Shown one piece after another: positions 1 through 9,036 of a DNA stretch of 9,885 bases. Both the position numbers and the translations under genes were made by a program. The notes below the pieces were generated by a model. It worked only from the letters and a program-made list of their open reading frames with translations. It did not search any database and was not told the origin of the DNA. The stretch is from Hyphomicrobiales bacterium (GTDB lineage Bacteria > Pseudomonadota > Alphaproteobacteria > Rhizobiales > JAJFHC01), in assembly GCA_021775835.1 (NCBI GenBank), contig JAJFHC010000022.1, forward strand, positions 1-9,885, read 5' to 3'. How positions within the stretch are numbered: the stretch's first letter is position 1; each line of letters begins with the position of its first letter.

Positions 1-449
1 CGGGCCTTTCCTGGATTACGATTCTCAAAAAGAGAGATGCTTTCCGGCAGGCGTTCGATGGCTTCGACCCGGCCCGGATCGTCAAATATGACGACGCAAA
101 GATTGAAGAATTGATGGGCAATGCGGGAATCGTGCGCAACAGATCGAAGATCGTTGCAACGATTGGCAACGCGCGAACATATCTGGACATCATGGACGGC
201 CCCGGATTTTCGAATTATCTCTGGAACTACATGGACGGCAAACCGCTTCAGAATACCTTTGCCTCGATGGATGACGTCCCTGCGGAAACAGCCTTGAGCA
301 AGACCATATCCAACGACCTCAAGAAACGCGGCTTCAAATTTTGCGGACCGACCATTGTCTACGCCTTCATGCAGGCAGTCGGCATGGTCAACGATCACAC
401 CGTCCGTTGTTTCCGACACGAGCAGTGTGCCGCCATGGGCAAAAGGTAA
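1..449 (+). CDS. tag: DNA-3-methyladenine glycosylase I, 3' part (5' end outside window)
   Basis: Base-excision repair enzyme that removes 3-methyladenine from alkylated DNA in the cytoplasm. The reading frame is open from position 3, giving 148 visible residues; about 40 N-terminal residues are missing compared with the roughly 187 residues of E. coli Tag. The visible part opens with GLSWITILKKRD, the family's conserved helix whose Trp lines the 3-methyladenine pocket. It continues with the typical GIVRNRSKI segment and LKKRGFKFCGPT, then GMVNDHTVRC near the end. His132 and Cys136 of the fragment match the C-terminal zinc ligands of E. coli Tag (His175 and Cys179); the N-terminal ligands lie outside the window. 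The short tail after Cys136 differs from E. coli, as is common. The stop TAA overlaps the start of the next gene by one base, which suggests co-transcription and translational coupling. The truncation is a window edge, not a mutation. Confidence 0.95.
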   Translation, partial: GLSWITILKKRDAFRQAFDGFDPARIVKYDDAKIEELMGNAGIVRNRSKIVATIGNARTYLDIMDGPGFSNYLWNYMDGKPLQNTFASMDDVPAETALSKTISNDLKKRGFKFCGPTIVYAFMQAVGMVNDHTVRCFRHEQCAAMGKR

Positions 450-1069
450 TGGCGGCCGCCAGATCGGCAAAGACGGCGGCACCGCCGAGGGCCTGGCAAC
501 GGATGCTCAGCGGGCGCCGACTGGATTTGCTTGATCCGTCACCTCTCGATATCGAAATCGAGGATATTGCCCATGGGCTTGCCCGGGTGGCGCGATGGAA
601 CGGGCAAACCCATGGCGATCATGCTTTCAGCGTCGCCCAGCACAGCTTGCTGGTTGAAGAGTTGTGTTGTCATTTTCGACCGGGACTGGACCGGCGCTGG
701 CGGCTGGCAGCCCTTCTGCATGACGCTCCTGAATATGTCATCGGAGACATGATTTCGCCCTTCAAGGCGGCTCTGGGCCTGGACTACAAGGCGTTCGAGA
801 ACCGATTGCTTGAAGCTATTCATCGCCGATTTGGCGTGCCCGTCGCGCTGTCAAATGACATCAACGGCCTGATCAAGCGCGCTGACAAGGCTTCTGCCTT
901 TCTGGAAGCTACCCAACTGGCGGGCTTTACGGATGCTGAAGCTGCCAAACTGTTTGGACGCCCCAGAGGCCTAACCGGAACCGGTGCAGGCGCCTTCTTT
1001 GCGTTGTCGCCTACGGGTGCACAGAATGCGGAAGACAGGCTGATCGAACGGGTACGGCTGCTTCAATGA
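449..1069 (+). CDS. HD-domain phosphohydrolase (YfbR-like)
   Basis: A 206-residue metal-dependent HD hydrolase, probably acting on a nucleotide or other phosphate ester in the cytoplasm; the substrate cannot be read from sequence. The HD signature is complete: His65 in SVAQHS, His91-Asp92 in LLHDAPEYVIGD, and Asp146 in IKRADKAS. Glu95 and Asp100 sit where the 5'-deoxynucleotidase YfbR has the same residues (HDxxExxxGD followed by a Pro), which favours nucleotidase-type activity. The N-terminal RRLDLLDPSPLDIEIEDIAHGL is typical of the alphaproteobacterial branch of these HD proteins. The frame stays open upstream to 341, but that part lies inside tag and is read in another frame. The ATG at 449, overlapping the tag stop as TAATG, is the sensible start. 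Only a weak AAAAGG precedes it, as expected for a coupled gene. Family call is firm; biochemical role is inferred. Confidence 0.88.
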   Translation: MAAARSAKTAAPPRAWQRMLSGRRLDLLDPSPLDIEIEDIAHGLARVARWNGQTHGDHAFSVAQHSLLVEELCCHFRPGLDRRWRLAALLHDAPEYVIGDMISPFKAALGLDYKAFENRLLEAIHRRFGVPVALSNDINGLIKRADKASAFLEATQLAGFTDAEAAKLFGRPRGLTGTGAGAFFALSPTGAQNAEDRLIERVRLLQ

Positions 1070-1139
1070 AGCGACGCTGACAAAAAACACAAGCAGATTA
1101 GAGTACAATCGGCTCAATGCAGGGGTAGGTAAAGAGAAG

Positions 1140-1664
1140 ATGGAAACACGACAGATTGTTGTCTGCCCGCTGAGTGCGGTTGAGAATGTGGTGGAAATCT
1201 ACAAACCGTCGCGTCTGGTCACCCTGCTGAATTCCGACATGATGATCGATACGCCACCGGGCCTGAGTCCGGATCAACACCTCAAACTGGCGATGAACGA
1301 CATCAATGCCCCGACTGATGGTCTGGTTGCCGCGAATGAAGACCAGGTCGGCGGGCTCATCGATTTTATCGACGGCTGGAAACAGGATGCGCCGATGGCG
1401 GTCCACTGCTGGGCGGGGATTAGCCGGTCAACGGCCACGGCCTTCGTCGCGTTGTGTCGCCTCAACCCTGACCGCAACGAGCATGAACTTGCTGCCGTGC
1501 TTCGGCGGGAGGCCCCATTTGCCTCGCCAAATCGTCTTATTACTTATCTGGCGGACGAGATCATGGACCGAAACGGCCGGATGATCGATGCCGTGGAAAG
1601 CCTTGGGCGCGGTGCTGATGCGTGGGAAGGCCGTGTGTTCACACTCAACCCGGACGGTTCCTGA
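1140..1664 (+). CDS. Cysteine-dependent tyrosine/dual-specificity phosphatase family protein
   Basis: A 174-residue single-domain cytoplasmic protein with the protein tyrosine phosphatase signature HCxxxxxRS, here HCWAGISRS at residues 89-97. Cys90 would be the nucleophile and Arg96 the phosphate-binding residue. Asp54 in AMNDINAP is a possible general acid, placed as in other small phosphatases of the superfamily; this is inferred. The N-terminus (VVCPLSAVENVVEIYKPSRLVTLL) resembles the beta-alpha opening of this fold. No signal peptide or membrane segment is seen. The start ATG at 1140 follows a purine-rich run (AAAGAGAAG) and an AGGGGTAGG about ten bases upstream. It lies 70 bp after the HD hydrolase stop on the same strand, so it may be in the same transcript or have its own promoter. 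The substrate may be a protein, lipid or small phosphoester; the sequence does not decide. Confidence 0.83.
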   Translation: METRQIVVCPLSAVENVVEIYKPSRLVTLLNSDMMIDTPPGLSPDQHLKLAMNDINAPTDGLVAANEDQVGGLIDFIDGWKQDAPMAVHCWAGISRSTATAFVALCRLNPDRNEHELAAVLRREAPFASPNRLITYLADEIMDRNGRMIDAVESLGRGADAWEGRVFTLNPDGS

Positions 1665-1731
1665 AACCACGGAACGCAATACGCTTCACAGCGCCTATCT
1701 ATTCCAAGTCTCAGTGGAAGGCTTCAAGTGC
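1665..1731. other. Convergent intergenic spacer, possible weak terminators
   Basis: This 67-bp gap separates the 3' ends of the phosphatase and the SleB hydrolase, which converge. It holds three small inverted repeats: CGCT/AGCG at 1682-1693, TTCCA/TGGAA at 1702-1719, and AGGC/GCCT at 1719-1733 running into the hydrolase stop codon. Each stem is only 4-5 bp and none is followed by a T-run on either strand, so a classical intrinsic terminator is not supported. Termination must be Rho-dependent or of another kind, or transcripts may overlap. Confidence 0.3.
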
Positions 1732-3027
1732 CTAGCGGAAGGAACTTGCGGGTTCGATCCTAGTGTTCGTCCTCACGCGGGCGACGTTGCGCTTTGTTAC
1801 ACGGGCAAGGTTGCGCTTCGCTTTCGACTTGATGCGAGTCCGCTTGCTAACTCTGCGGCTCGCGACGCGACGCTCCGGATAATAGAAGATATGACGGCCG
1901 ATCTTCTTGACCTTGCGCATTTTCTTCGACCAGTGCGGGCTCACGTAATCGGCATGATAGTGCGTTGCCGTGCGAATGACATGGGCCTTTTTCTTACCCG
2001 TAATGAAAGCTTTGGCCATCGTCATTGCGCTGCGCCACAGCTTCTTGTTTGAAGCGATATCGGTCTTGCCGTCGCAGGCAAACGAGAACTGGCAGGCATT
2101 ACGCTTGTGCTGGTTCTGGAACACCACGCCGCAAACAGTGCCTGGATAGTTTCCGTGCTTGACGCGATTGAGTACAACACCGGCGACGGCCATCTGACCG
2201 AGCGTCGGCTCACTACGAGCTTCAAAGTAGATGGCTTTCGCCATGCACGTCTGTTCGGCGTACTGGACCTTGCGTCGCTTGACCAGGGCAACCTTTGCGA
2301 CCTTTGCGCGTTTAAACATGGTCACAATCTTGCGGCCAGACGGTACCGATCGGCGCAATGGCTGCGGCTTGTCCAAGCCAACATAGCCCGGAAGGGATGC
2401 TTGCGTGGAACCGCCGGCTTCCGAACCTTCAATTTCACCGGGCAACGTTCCGACACCAGAAGTAGACCCGACAGCCAGAGGCGGGTCATTAAGGAAAACT
2501 GCCGGTTTGCCCAAATTCAGGCTTGATTTCACAGACGTCGCACTGCGTTCAAGCAAAGTGTCAACATCCGGCGCTGCAGGAATAAGACCCGCCAGCACGT
2601 CATTCTTGCGTGCACGGGCGTCGCTCTTGGAGGGCGCCTTGATTACAATCTTGGCAGCCGCAATCCGATCCTGATCTTTAGCAGCAGACTTTTCTATGGT
2701 TACGACCTGCCGCGAGCCGATACGGTCCTGGTCCTTGGCCGTCGGTGAAACACTGTCGCTGGTGATCCGGTCCTGAACGACCTTGGCATCTTCTCTCAGA
2801 TCTTCGAAAGACCCTCTGAGAAGTGCTGTTTTTCCTAGCAGACTGGACACGACTTCCGGTTCCGGCTGCCAATCGGTAGCGGCAACCGAACGGGCCGCGG
2901 CCTGTTGTCCAAGATGATTGCCAAGAAGAGCACCACCACTGAGTACGCATACCCCGGCAAGCACAAACGGTACATACCGTCTGAAGCCGCCTCGGCGCGG
3001 TGCGTAGATTGTTGCTGAAGGCTCCAT
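1732..3027 (-). CDS. Membrane-anchored SleB-type cell wall hydrolase
   Basis: A 431-residue probable peptidoglycan hydrolase acting in the periplasm. The C-terminal part, roughly residues 260-384, is a Hydrolase_2/SleB domain. CMAKAIYFEARSEP contains the family's conserved Glu (Glu269). It is followed by GQMAVAGVVLNRV, a CQFSFACDG segment and HYHADYVSPHW, all typical of this family in alphaproteobacteria. Residues about 18-38 form one hydrophobic helix after a short basic N-terminus, so it is probably a signal anchor. A long low-complexity linker (40-255) carries three QDRI motifs and a basic patch (232-253). After the domain comes a very basic tail of about 46 residues (386-431). The start is fixed: the ATG at 3027 is only six codons after an in-frame TGA, with no other start between. 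GAGGGGAG lies about 12 bases upstream, a rather long spacing. The gene is transcribed alone from the intergenic region at 3028-3264. Confidence 0.9.
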   Translation of the reverse strand: MEPSATIYAPRRGGFRRYVPFVLAGVCVLSGGALLGNHLGQQAAARSVAATDWQPEPEVVSSLLGKTALLRGSFEDLREDAKVVQDRITSDSVSPTAKDQDRIGSRQVVTIEKSAAKDQDRIAAAKIVIKAPSKSDARARKNDVLAGLIPAAPDVDTLLERSATSVKSSLNLGKPAVFLNDPPLAVGSTSGVGTLPGEIEGSEAGGSTQASLPGYVGLDKPQPLRRSVPSGRKIVTMFKRAKVAKVALVKRRKVQYAEQTCMAKAIYFEARSEPTLGQMAVAGVVLNRVKHGNYPGTVCGVVFQNQHKRNACQFSFACDGKTDIASNKKLWRSAMTMAKAFITGKKKAHVIRTATHYHADYVSPHWSKKMRKVKKIGRHIFYYPERRVASRRVSKRTRIKSKAKRNLARVTKRNVARVRTNTRIEPASSFR

Positions 3028-3264
3028 AGAGCGCTTATTCTCCCCTCAGGCACGACCACAATTGTGAATCAGAAACACCGTTAACATTACCGTCCCAGAT
3101 TCGATTACGTCCATAGAGTAGCCACACACGGTTTACCACAGGTTAACCATGGCTGCAACAAGGCCCGAATGCACAAACCGATAACTCAGATTCACAGTTA
3201 ACTTGCTGGCTTGGCGTCATTTTATCTAATTCCAGGTTTGTTGCATTTTAGGCCACAAAATTGG
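3028..3264 (-). promoter_or_regulatory. Upstream region of the SleB hydrolase with CtrA-like and GANTC motifs
   Basis: This 237-bp non-coding region separates the end of meaB from the start of the SleB hydrolase on the same strand. It is visibly more AT-rich than the genes around it and should hold the hydrolase promoter, although no convincing -35/-10 pair was found. It contains three TTAAC motifs (3081-3085, 3143-3147, 3198-3202), one within a CtrA-like box, and three GANTC sites (3066-3070, 3098-3102, 3189-3193). No GC-rich hairpin with a T-run follows meaB. Confidence 0.5.
3130..3148. promoter_or_regulatory. Tandem GGTTTACC / GGTTAACC element, CtrA-box-like
   Basis: Two near-identical 8-mers, GGTTTACC and the perfect palindrome GGTTAACC, are separated by ACA, so their centres are 11 bp apart, about one helical turn. 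The inner arrangement TTTA-N7-TTAAC (3132-3147) differs by one base from the alphaproteobacterial CtrA consensus TTAA-N7-TTAAC. It lies about 105-120 bp upstream of the SleB hydrolase start. Binding by CtrA or another regulator is inferred from sequence only. Confidence 0.4.
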
Positions 3265-4218
3265 CTATTCACGCGTCTGTGCAATGTTCATTCCAACTTC
3301 ATGCTGCCGGGAAAATGGACTTTGTCCGTATGGCAATTCCACTCCAGTTCCAGCTCGAACGATTCCGTCCTCGCCGTACTGGGCGATGAGAGCATCTTCC
3401 AACCAGGATTGGGCCTGAATGTGACGCTGGTTTGGCAATCTTTCGTCCATTGCGAGCCAGTTCCAGTGTGCTTCCAGCGTCTCCAGCAACAAATCCACGC
3501 CGTCGCCGCTCTCCGCTGACAGGGTGATCACACGTACAAGCCATTCCTCGGTTCCATGGTGTGAAAACAGGCTCAGGGCACCCTCAAGATCTGCAGCAGC
3601 CCGGGCGGCCACTGCCCCGAGATCCGCCTTCGTCACGGCCGCGACATGGGGTATTTCCATGATGCCAGCCTTCATGAACTGCAAACTGTCGCCGGACGCC
3701 GGTTGGACACAAAACACAACGCTATCAGCAACTTGGGCGATATCGGCTTCAGACTGACCGACACCCACCGTCTCGATCAGGACGACATCGAACAAAGCAC
3801 GCATCAGGATCATGGCACCGTAGGTGAGCGTGGACAGACCGCCTAGCCTGCGGCGCGCCGCCATCGATCTGACGAAGACACCGGGGTCACCAGGATCGGT
3901 CACGATGCGTGTCCGGTCGCCAAGCAATGCACCGCCCGTGCGCTTCGATGATGGATCCACGGCAATGACCCCGACCGTCAGTCCCTGACTTCGCCATTGT
4001 CCAATCAGGGCATTGACGAGGGTGGACTTGCCAACCCCCGGCGGGCCGGTCAGACCAACGACATGTGCACGTGGTGCAGCGCATGCGTTGTCCAGAACAT
4101 CGATGACATCAGGCGCTTCCGGTCGGATCTCCAGCGCGGCAAGGGCATTGGAAAGGGCCTTCTTTCCCCCGGAACGAAGCAGCTCGAATGTCAGCGCCTG
4201 TTTGGGAGCGGCGACCAA
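3265..4218 (-). CDS. meaB: MeaB/ArgK-family GTPase (methylmalonyl-CoA mutase accessory protein)
   Basis: A 317-residue G3E GTPase. Characterised MeaB proteins load and protect the B12 cofactor of methylmalonyl-CoA mutase. The P-loop GPPGVGKST is at residues 58-66, the family switch I region VDPSSKRTGGALLGDRTRI at 88-106, and the switch II signature ETVGVGQSE at 149-157. The base-specificity motif reads TKAD (196-199) instead of canonical NKxD. Length matches the family, although the part before the P-loop is short. The apparent start is TTG at 4218, because no ATG or GTG lies upstream within the frame. An AGGA ten bases upstream (4229-4232), inside the end of ppdK, could be its ribosome binding site. 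It lies 3 bp after the ppdK stop and in the same frame, so it is very probably the last gene of the operon. No mutase gene is in the window, so the partner is unknown; another acyl-CoA mutase is possible. Confidence 0.88.
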   Translation of the reverse strand: MVAAPKQALTFELLRSGGKKALSNALAALEIRPEAPDVIDVLDNACAAPRAHVVGLTGPPGVGKSTLVNALIGQWRSQGLTVGVIAVDPSSKRTGGALLGDRTRIVTDPGDPGVFVRSMAARRRLGGLSTLTYGAMILMRALFDVVLIETVGVGQSEADIAQVADSVVFCVQPASGDSLQFMKAGIMEIPHVAAVTKADLGAVAARAAADLEGALSLFSHHGTEEWLVRVITLSAESGDGVDLLLETLEAHWNWLAMDERLPNQRHIQAQSWLEDALIAQYGEDGIVRAGTGVELPYGQSPFSRQHEVGMNIAQTRE

Positions 4219-4221
4219 AGC

Positions 4222-6912
<2,691 letters not shown>

Positions 6913-6930
6913 GTTTTCAGTTTCCCGTTG

Positions 6931-9036
6931 TCAGCTTTCGATCTTCGAAAAATCCGCCACTTCCAGAGTTGCCGCCCTGATGCTTGCCAGCAGCGTCAAC
7001 CGGTTCTCGCGCAGGGCATGTTCATCCGCATTGACCGTCACGGCGTCGAAGAAGGCATCGACCGGCCCCCGCAACCCCGATAGCGCCGTCATGGCCGCCT
7101 CGAAATCTTCCCTCGCCACCGCATCCTTGGCCTGACGGGAGACGGTTTCGACCGCAGTCGCCAGCGCGGTTTCTTCGGGTTGGGCAAACAGGACAGGGTC
7201 GGGAGATCCGTCAAAGGACCGGCTATCTTTCTTTTCCTCGATGCGCAGAATGTTCGCCGCCCGGCGGACACCCGCCAGCAGATTGACGCCGTCATCGGTG
7301 CCCAGGAAAGCGCCAAGTGCTTCGACACGGCGTACGATCATCAAAAGATCGTCCTGCTGTCCGAGCGAGAATACAGCGTCAATCAGGTCGTGCCGCGCGC
7401 CCTTGTCGCGGAGATAGACCTTGAGGCGGTCGGCAAAAAACGCCAGAAGCACATCGCTGCCGTTCTTGGCATCTCCCTCGGACGACACCCAGTTGGCGTC
7501 GACCAGATCAGGTGTGATCTCTTTGTAGACGAACGCGGTTTTCTCAAACCATTTGGTCAGCGGCAGGCGAATTTCATTTTCAAGGATCAGCCGGTTGATG
7601 CCCAAAGCCGCCCGCCTCAGGCCGTAAGGATCCTTGGAGCCGTTGGGTTTTTCATCAATCCCGAAAAACCCAACAAGGGTGTGGAGCTTGTCGGCAAGCG
7701 AGACCACGACTGACGTGGGGTCTGTCGGGACATCGTCGGCCGGGCCCTGCGGCGCATAGTGTGAGCCGATGGCTTTTGCCACTTCCGGCGAAAGGCCATC
7801 GTTGCCCGCATAGTACTGGCCCATCAACCCCTGCAATTCGGGGAATTCCCCAACCATGTCGGTAACCAGGTCGGCCTTTGCCAGGAGTGCCGCTGTTTCG
7901 CAATCTTGAGCGTCGGCGCCGGGCACATCGGCGGCAAGCCCCATGGCCAGACGGGCGATGCTGTGGGCCTTGTCGTGAACCGTCCCCAGCTTGGCGTGAA
8001 AAATCAGGTCGTTGAGTTTCGGCAGGCGGCTCTCCAGTGTTGCCTTGAGATCCTGGTCCCAGAAAAACTTGGCGTCCGATAACCGGGCTCTCAGAACCCG
8101 TTCGTTACCGGCGATTACGGCTTCCCCGCCATCTTCGGCCACAAGATTGGAGACTACGATGAACCGTGGCGCCATGGCGCCGGTACGCGGATCGGTCAGC
8201 GTGAAATACTTCTGATGGGTCCGCATGGCGCTGGTCAGCACTTCAGGTGGCACCGCCAGGAACGCTTCGTCGAATCGGCCCATGAGCACAACCGGCCATT
8301 CGACGAGACCGGCAACTTCGGCAAGCAGGCCAGGGTCATCCCTGACATCCAGACCTTGGGCAAAGGCCAGGGTCTTGGCATCTGTCGAGATCGTGTCAGC
8401 TCGCCGGTCGGGATCAAGCATGACGAAGGCTGCATCCATGGCCGCTTCATAATCCTCAAACCGGCGCACGGTAATGTCGCCAGGCGCCATGAACCGATGG
8501 CCTTGTGTCGTGTCGCCGGAACGCAGGTGTTCGACATCGAAGGCAACAGTTTCGCCGTCGAACGTACACACGATGCCATGAAGCGGGCGCACCCAGCGCA
8601 TGGTGCCCGTGCCCCAGCGCATCGACTTGGCCCAATGAAATTTCCGTATCACTTCGGGCACGATTTCCGCGATCAACTCGGGAACCGACTGCCCGGTCCG
8701 CTCGATCACAGCCGTGTAAAACTGGCCCTTCTTGTCATCTTTGACCTGAAGGTCTGCGCGCGTCAGGCCGACGGATCCGAGAAATCCGTCGATTGCCTTG
8801 TCAGGGGCGTCGACACGGGGGCCCTTGCGTTCCTCACGGACATCGGGCTGACGAGCGGGTAGGCCTTCGACCGACAGGACGAGCCGCCGCGGCGTTGCCA
8901 GGCAGCGGGCTCCTTCATAGACGCAACCGGCCTCGACGAGCGCATTCGTGACGCCCTTCTTCAGGTCGTCGGCCGCGCGCGATTGCAGGCGCGCAGGAAT
9001 TTCCTCGGACAGGAGTTCAAGCAGGAGTTCCGGCAT
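6931..9036 (-). CDS. glyS: Glycyl-tRNA synthetase beta subunit
   Basis: A 701-residue beta subunit of the bacterial alpha2beta2 glycyl-tRNA synthetase, needed for tRNA(Gly) recognition and charging. It begins [17 protein letters not shown], the family's usual opening. Typical landmarks follow: [10 protein letters not shown] (45-54), [11 protein letters not shown] (132-142), THQKYF (273-278), [11 protein letters not shown] (354-364), [18 protein letters not shown] (386-403) and [15 protein letters not shown] (466-480). The C-terminal tRNA-binding region ends with [19 protein letters not shown]. His452 (ADKLHTLVG) stands where I expect Asp. The ATG at 9036 is preferred over the open frame back to 9204, because the upstream part has no family similarity and lies inside glyQ. 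The start overlaps the glyQ stop (TAATG) and follows a strong GAGGAG site. Length matches the family norm of about 690-700. Confidence 0.97.
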   Translation of the reverse strand: MPELLLELLSEEIPARLQSRAADDLKKGVTNALVEAGCVYEGARCLATPRRLVLSVEGLPARQPDVREERKGPRVDAPDKAIDGFLGSVGLTRADLQVKDDKKGQFYTAVIERTGQSVPELIAEIVPEVIRKFHWAKSMRWGTGTMRWVRPLHGIVCTFDGETVAFDVEHLRSGDTTQGHRFMAPGDITVRRFEDYEAAMDAAFVMLDPDRRADTISTDAKTLAFAQGLDVRDDPGLLAEVAGLVEWPVVLMGRFDEAFLAVPPEVLTSAMRTHQKYFTLTDPRTGAMAPRFIVVSNLVAEDGGEAVIAGNERVLRARLSDAKFFWDQDLKATLESRLPKLNDLIFHAKLGTVHDKAHSIARLAMGLAADVPGADAQDCETAALLAKADLVTDMVGEFPELQGLMGQYYAGNDGLSPEVAKAIGSHYAPQGPADDVPTDPTSVVVSLADKLHTLVGFFGIDEKPNGSKDPYGLRRAALGINRLILENEIRLPLTKWFEKTAFVYKEITPDLVDANWVSSEGDAKNGSDVLLAFFADRLKVYLRDKGARHDLIDAVFSLGQQDDLLMIVRRVEALGAFLGTDDGVNLLAGVRRAANILRIEEKKDSRSFDGSPDPVLFAQPEETALATAVETVSRQAKDAVAREDFEAAMTALSGLRGPVDAFFDAVTVNADEHALRENRLTLLASIRAATLEVADFSKIES

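Noticed and set aside
341..448. Upstream extension of the HD hydrolase into tag
   Set aside because: This stretch encodes the conserved end of Tag in another frame; the ATG at 449 gives a normal family N-terminus.
1077..1109. CTGACA and TACAAT before the phosphatase gene as a -35/-10 pair
   Set aside because: Each hexamer matches five of six consensus bases, but the spacer is 21 bp, too long for a standard sigma-70-type promoter.
1751..1760. GGTTCGATCC, resembling a tRNA T-arm
   Set aside because: No 5-bp T stem, acceptor stem or anticodon arm can be built around it, and it lies in the coding end of the SleB hydrolase.
2107..2526. 139-codon frame antisense to the SleB hydrolase
   Set aside because: It lies opposite the conserved catalytic domain and linker, and its translation has no recognisable features.
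3249..3267. TAG-CCA / TGG-C-CTA hairpin at the end of meaB as a terminator
   Set aside because: The stem is short with a bulge, includes the stop codon itself and is not followed by a T-run.
8215..8862. Long open frame (215 codons) antisense to glyS
   Set aside because: Shadow of glyS; no plausible ribosome site or recognisable domain.
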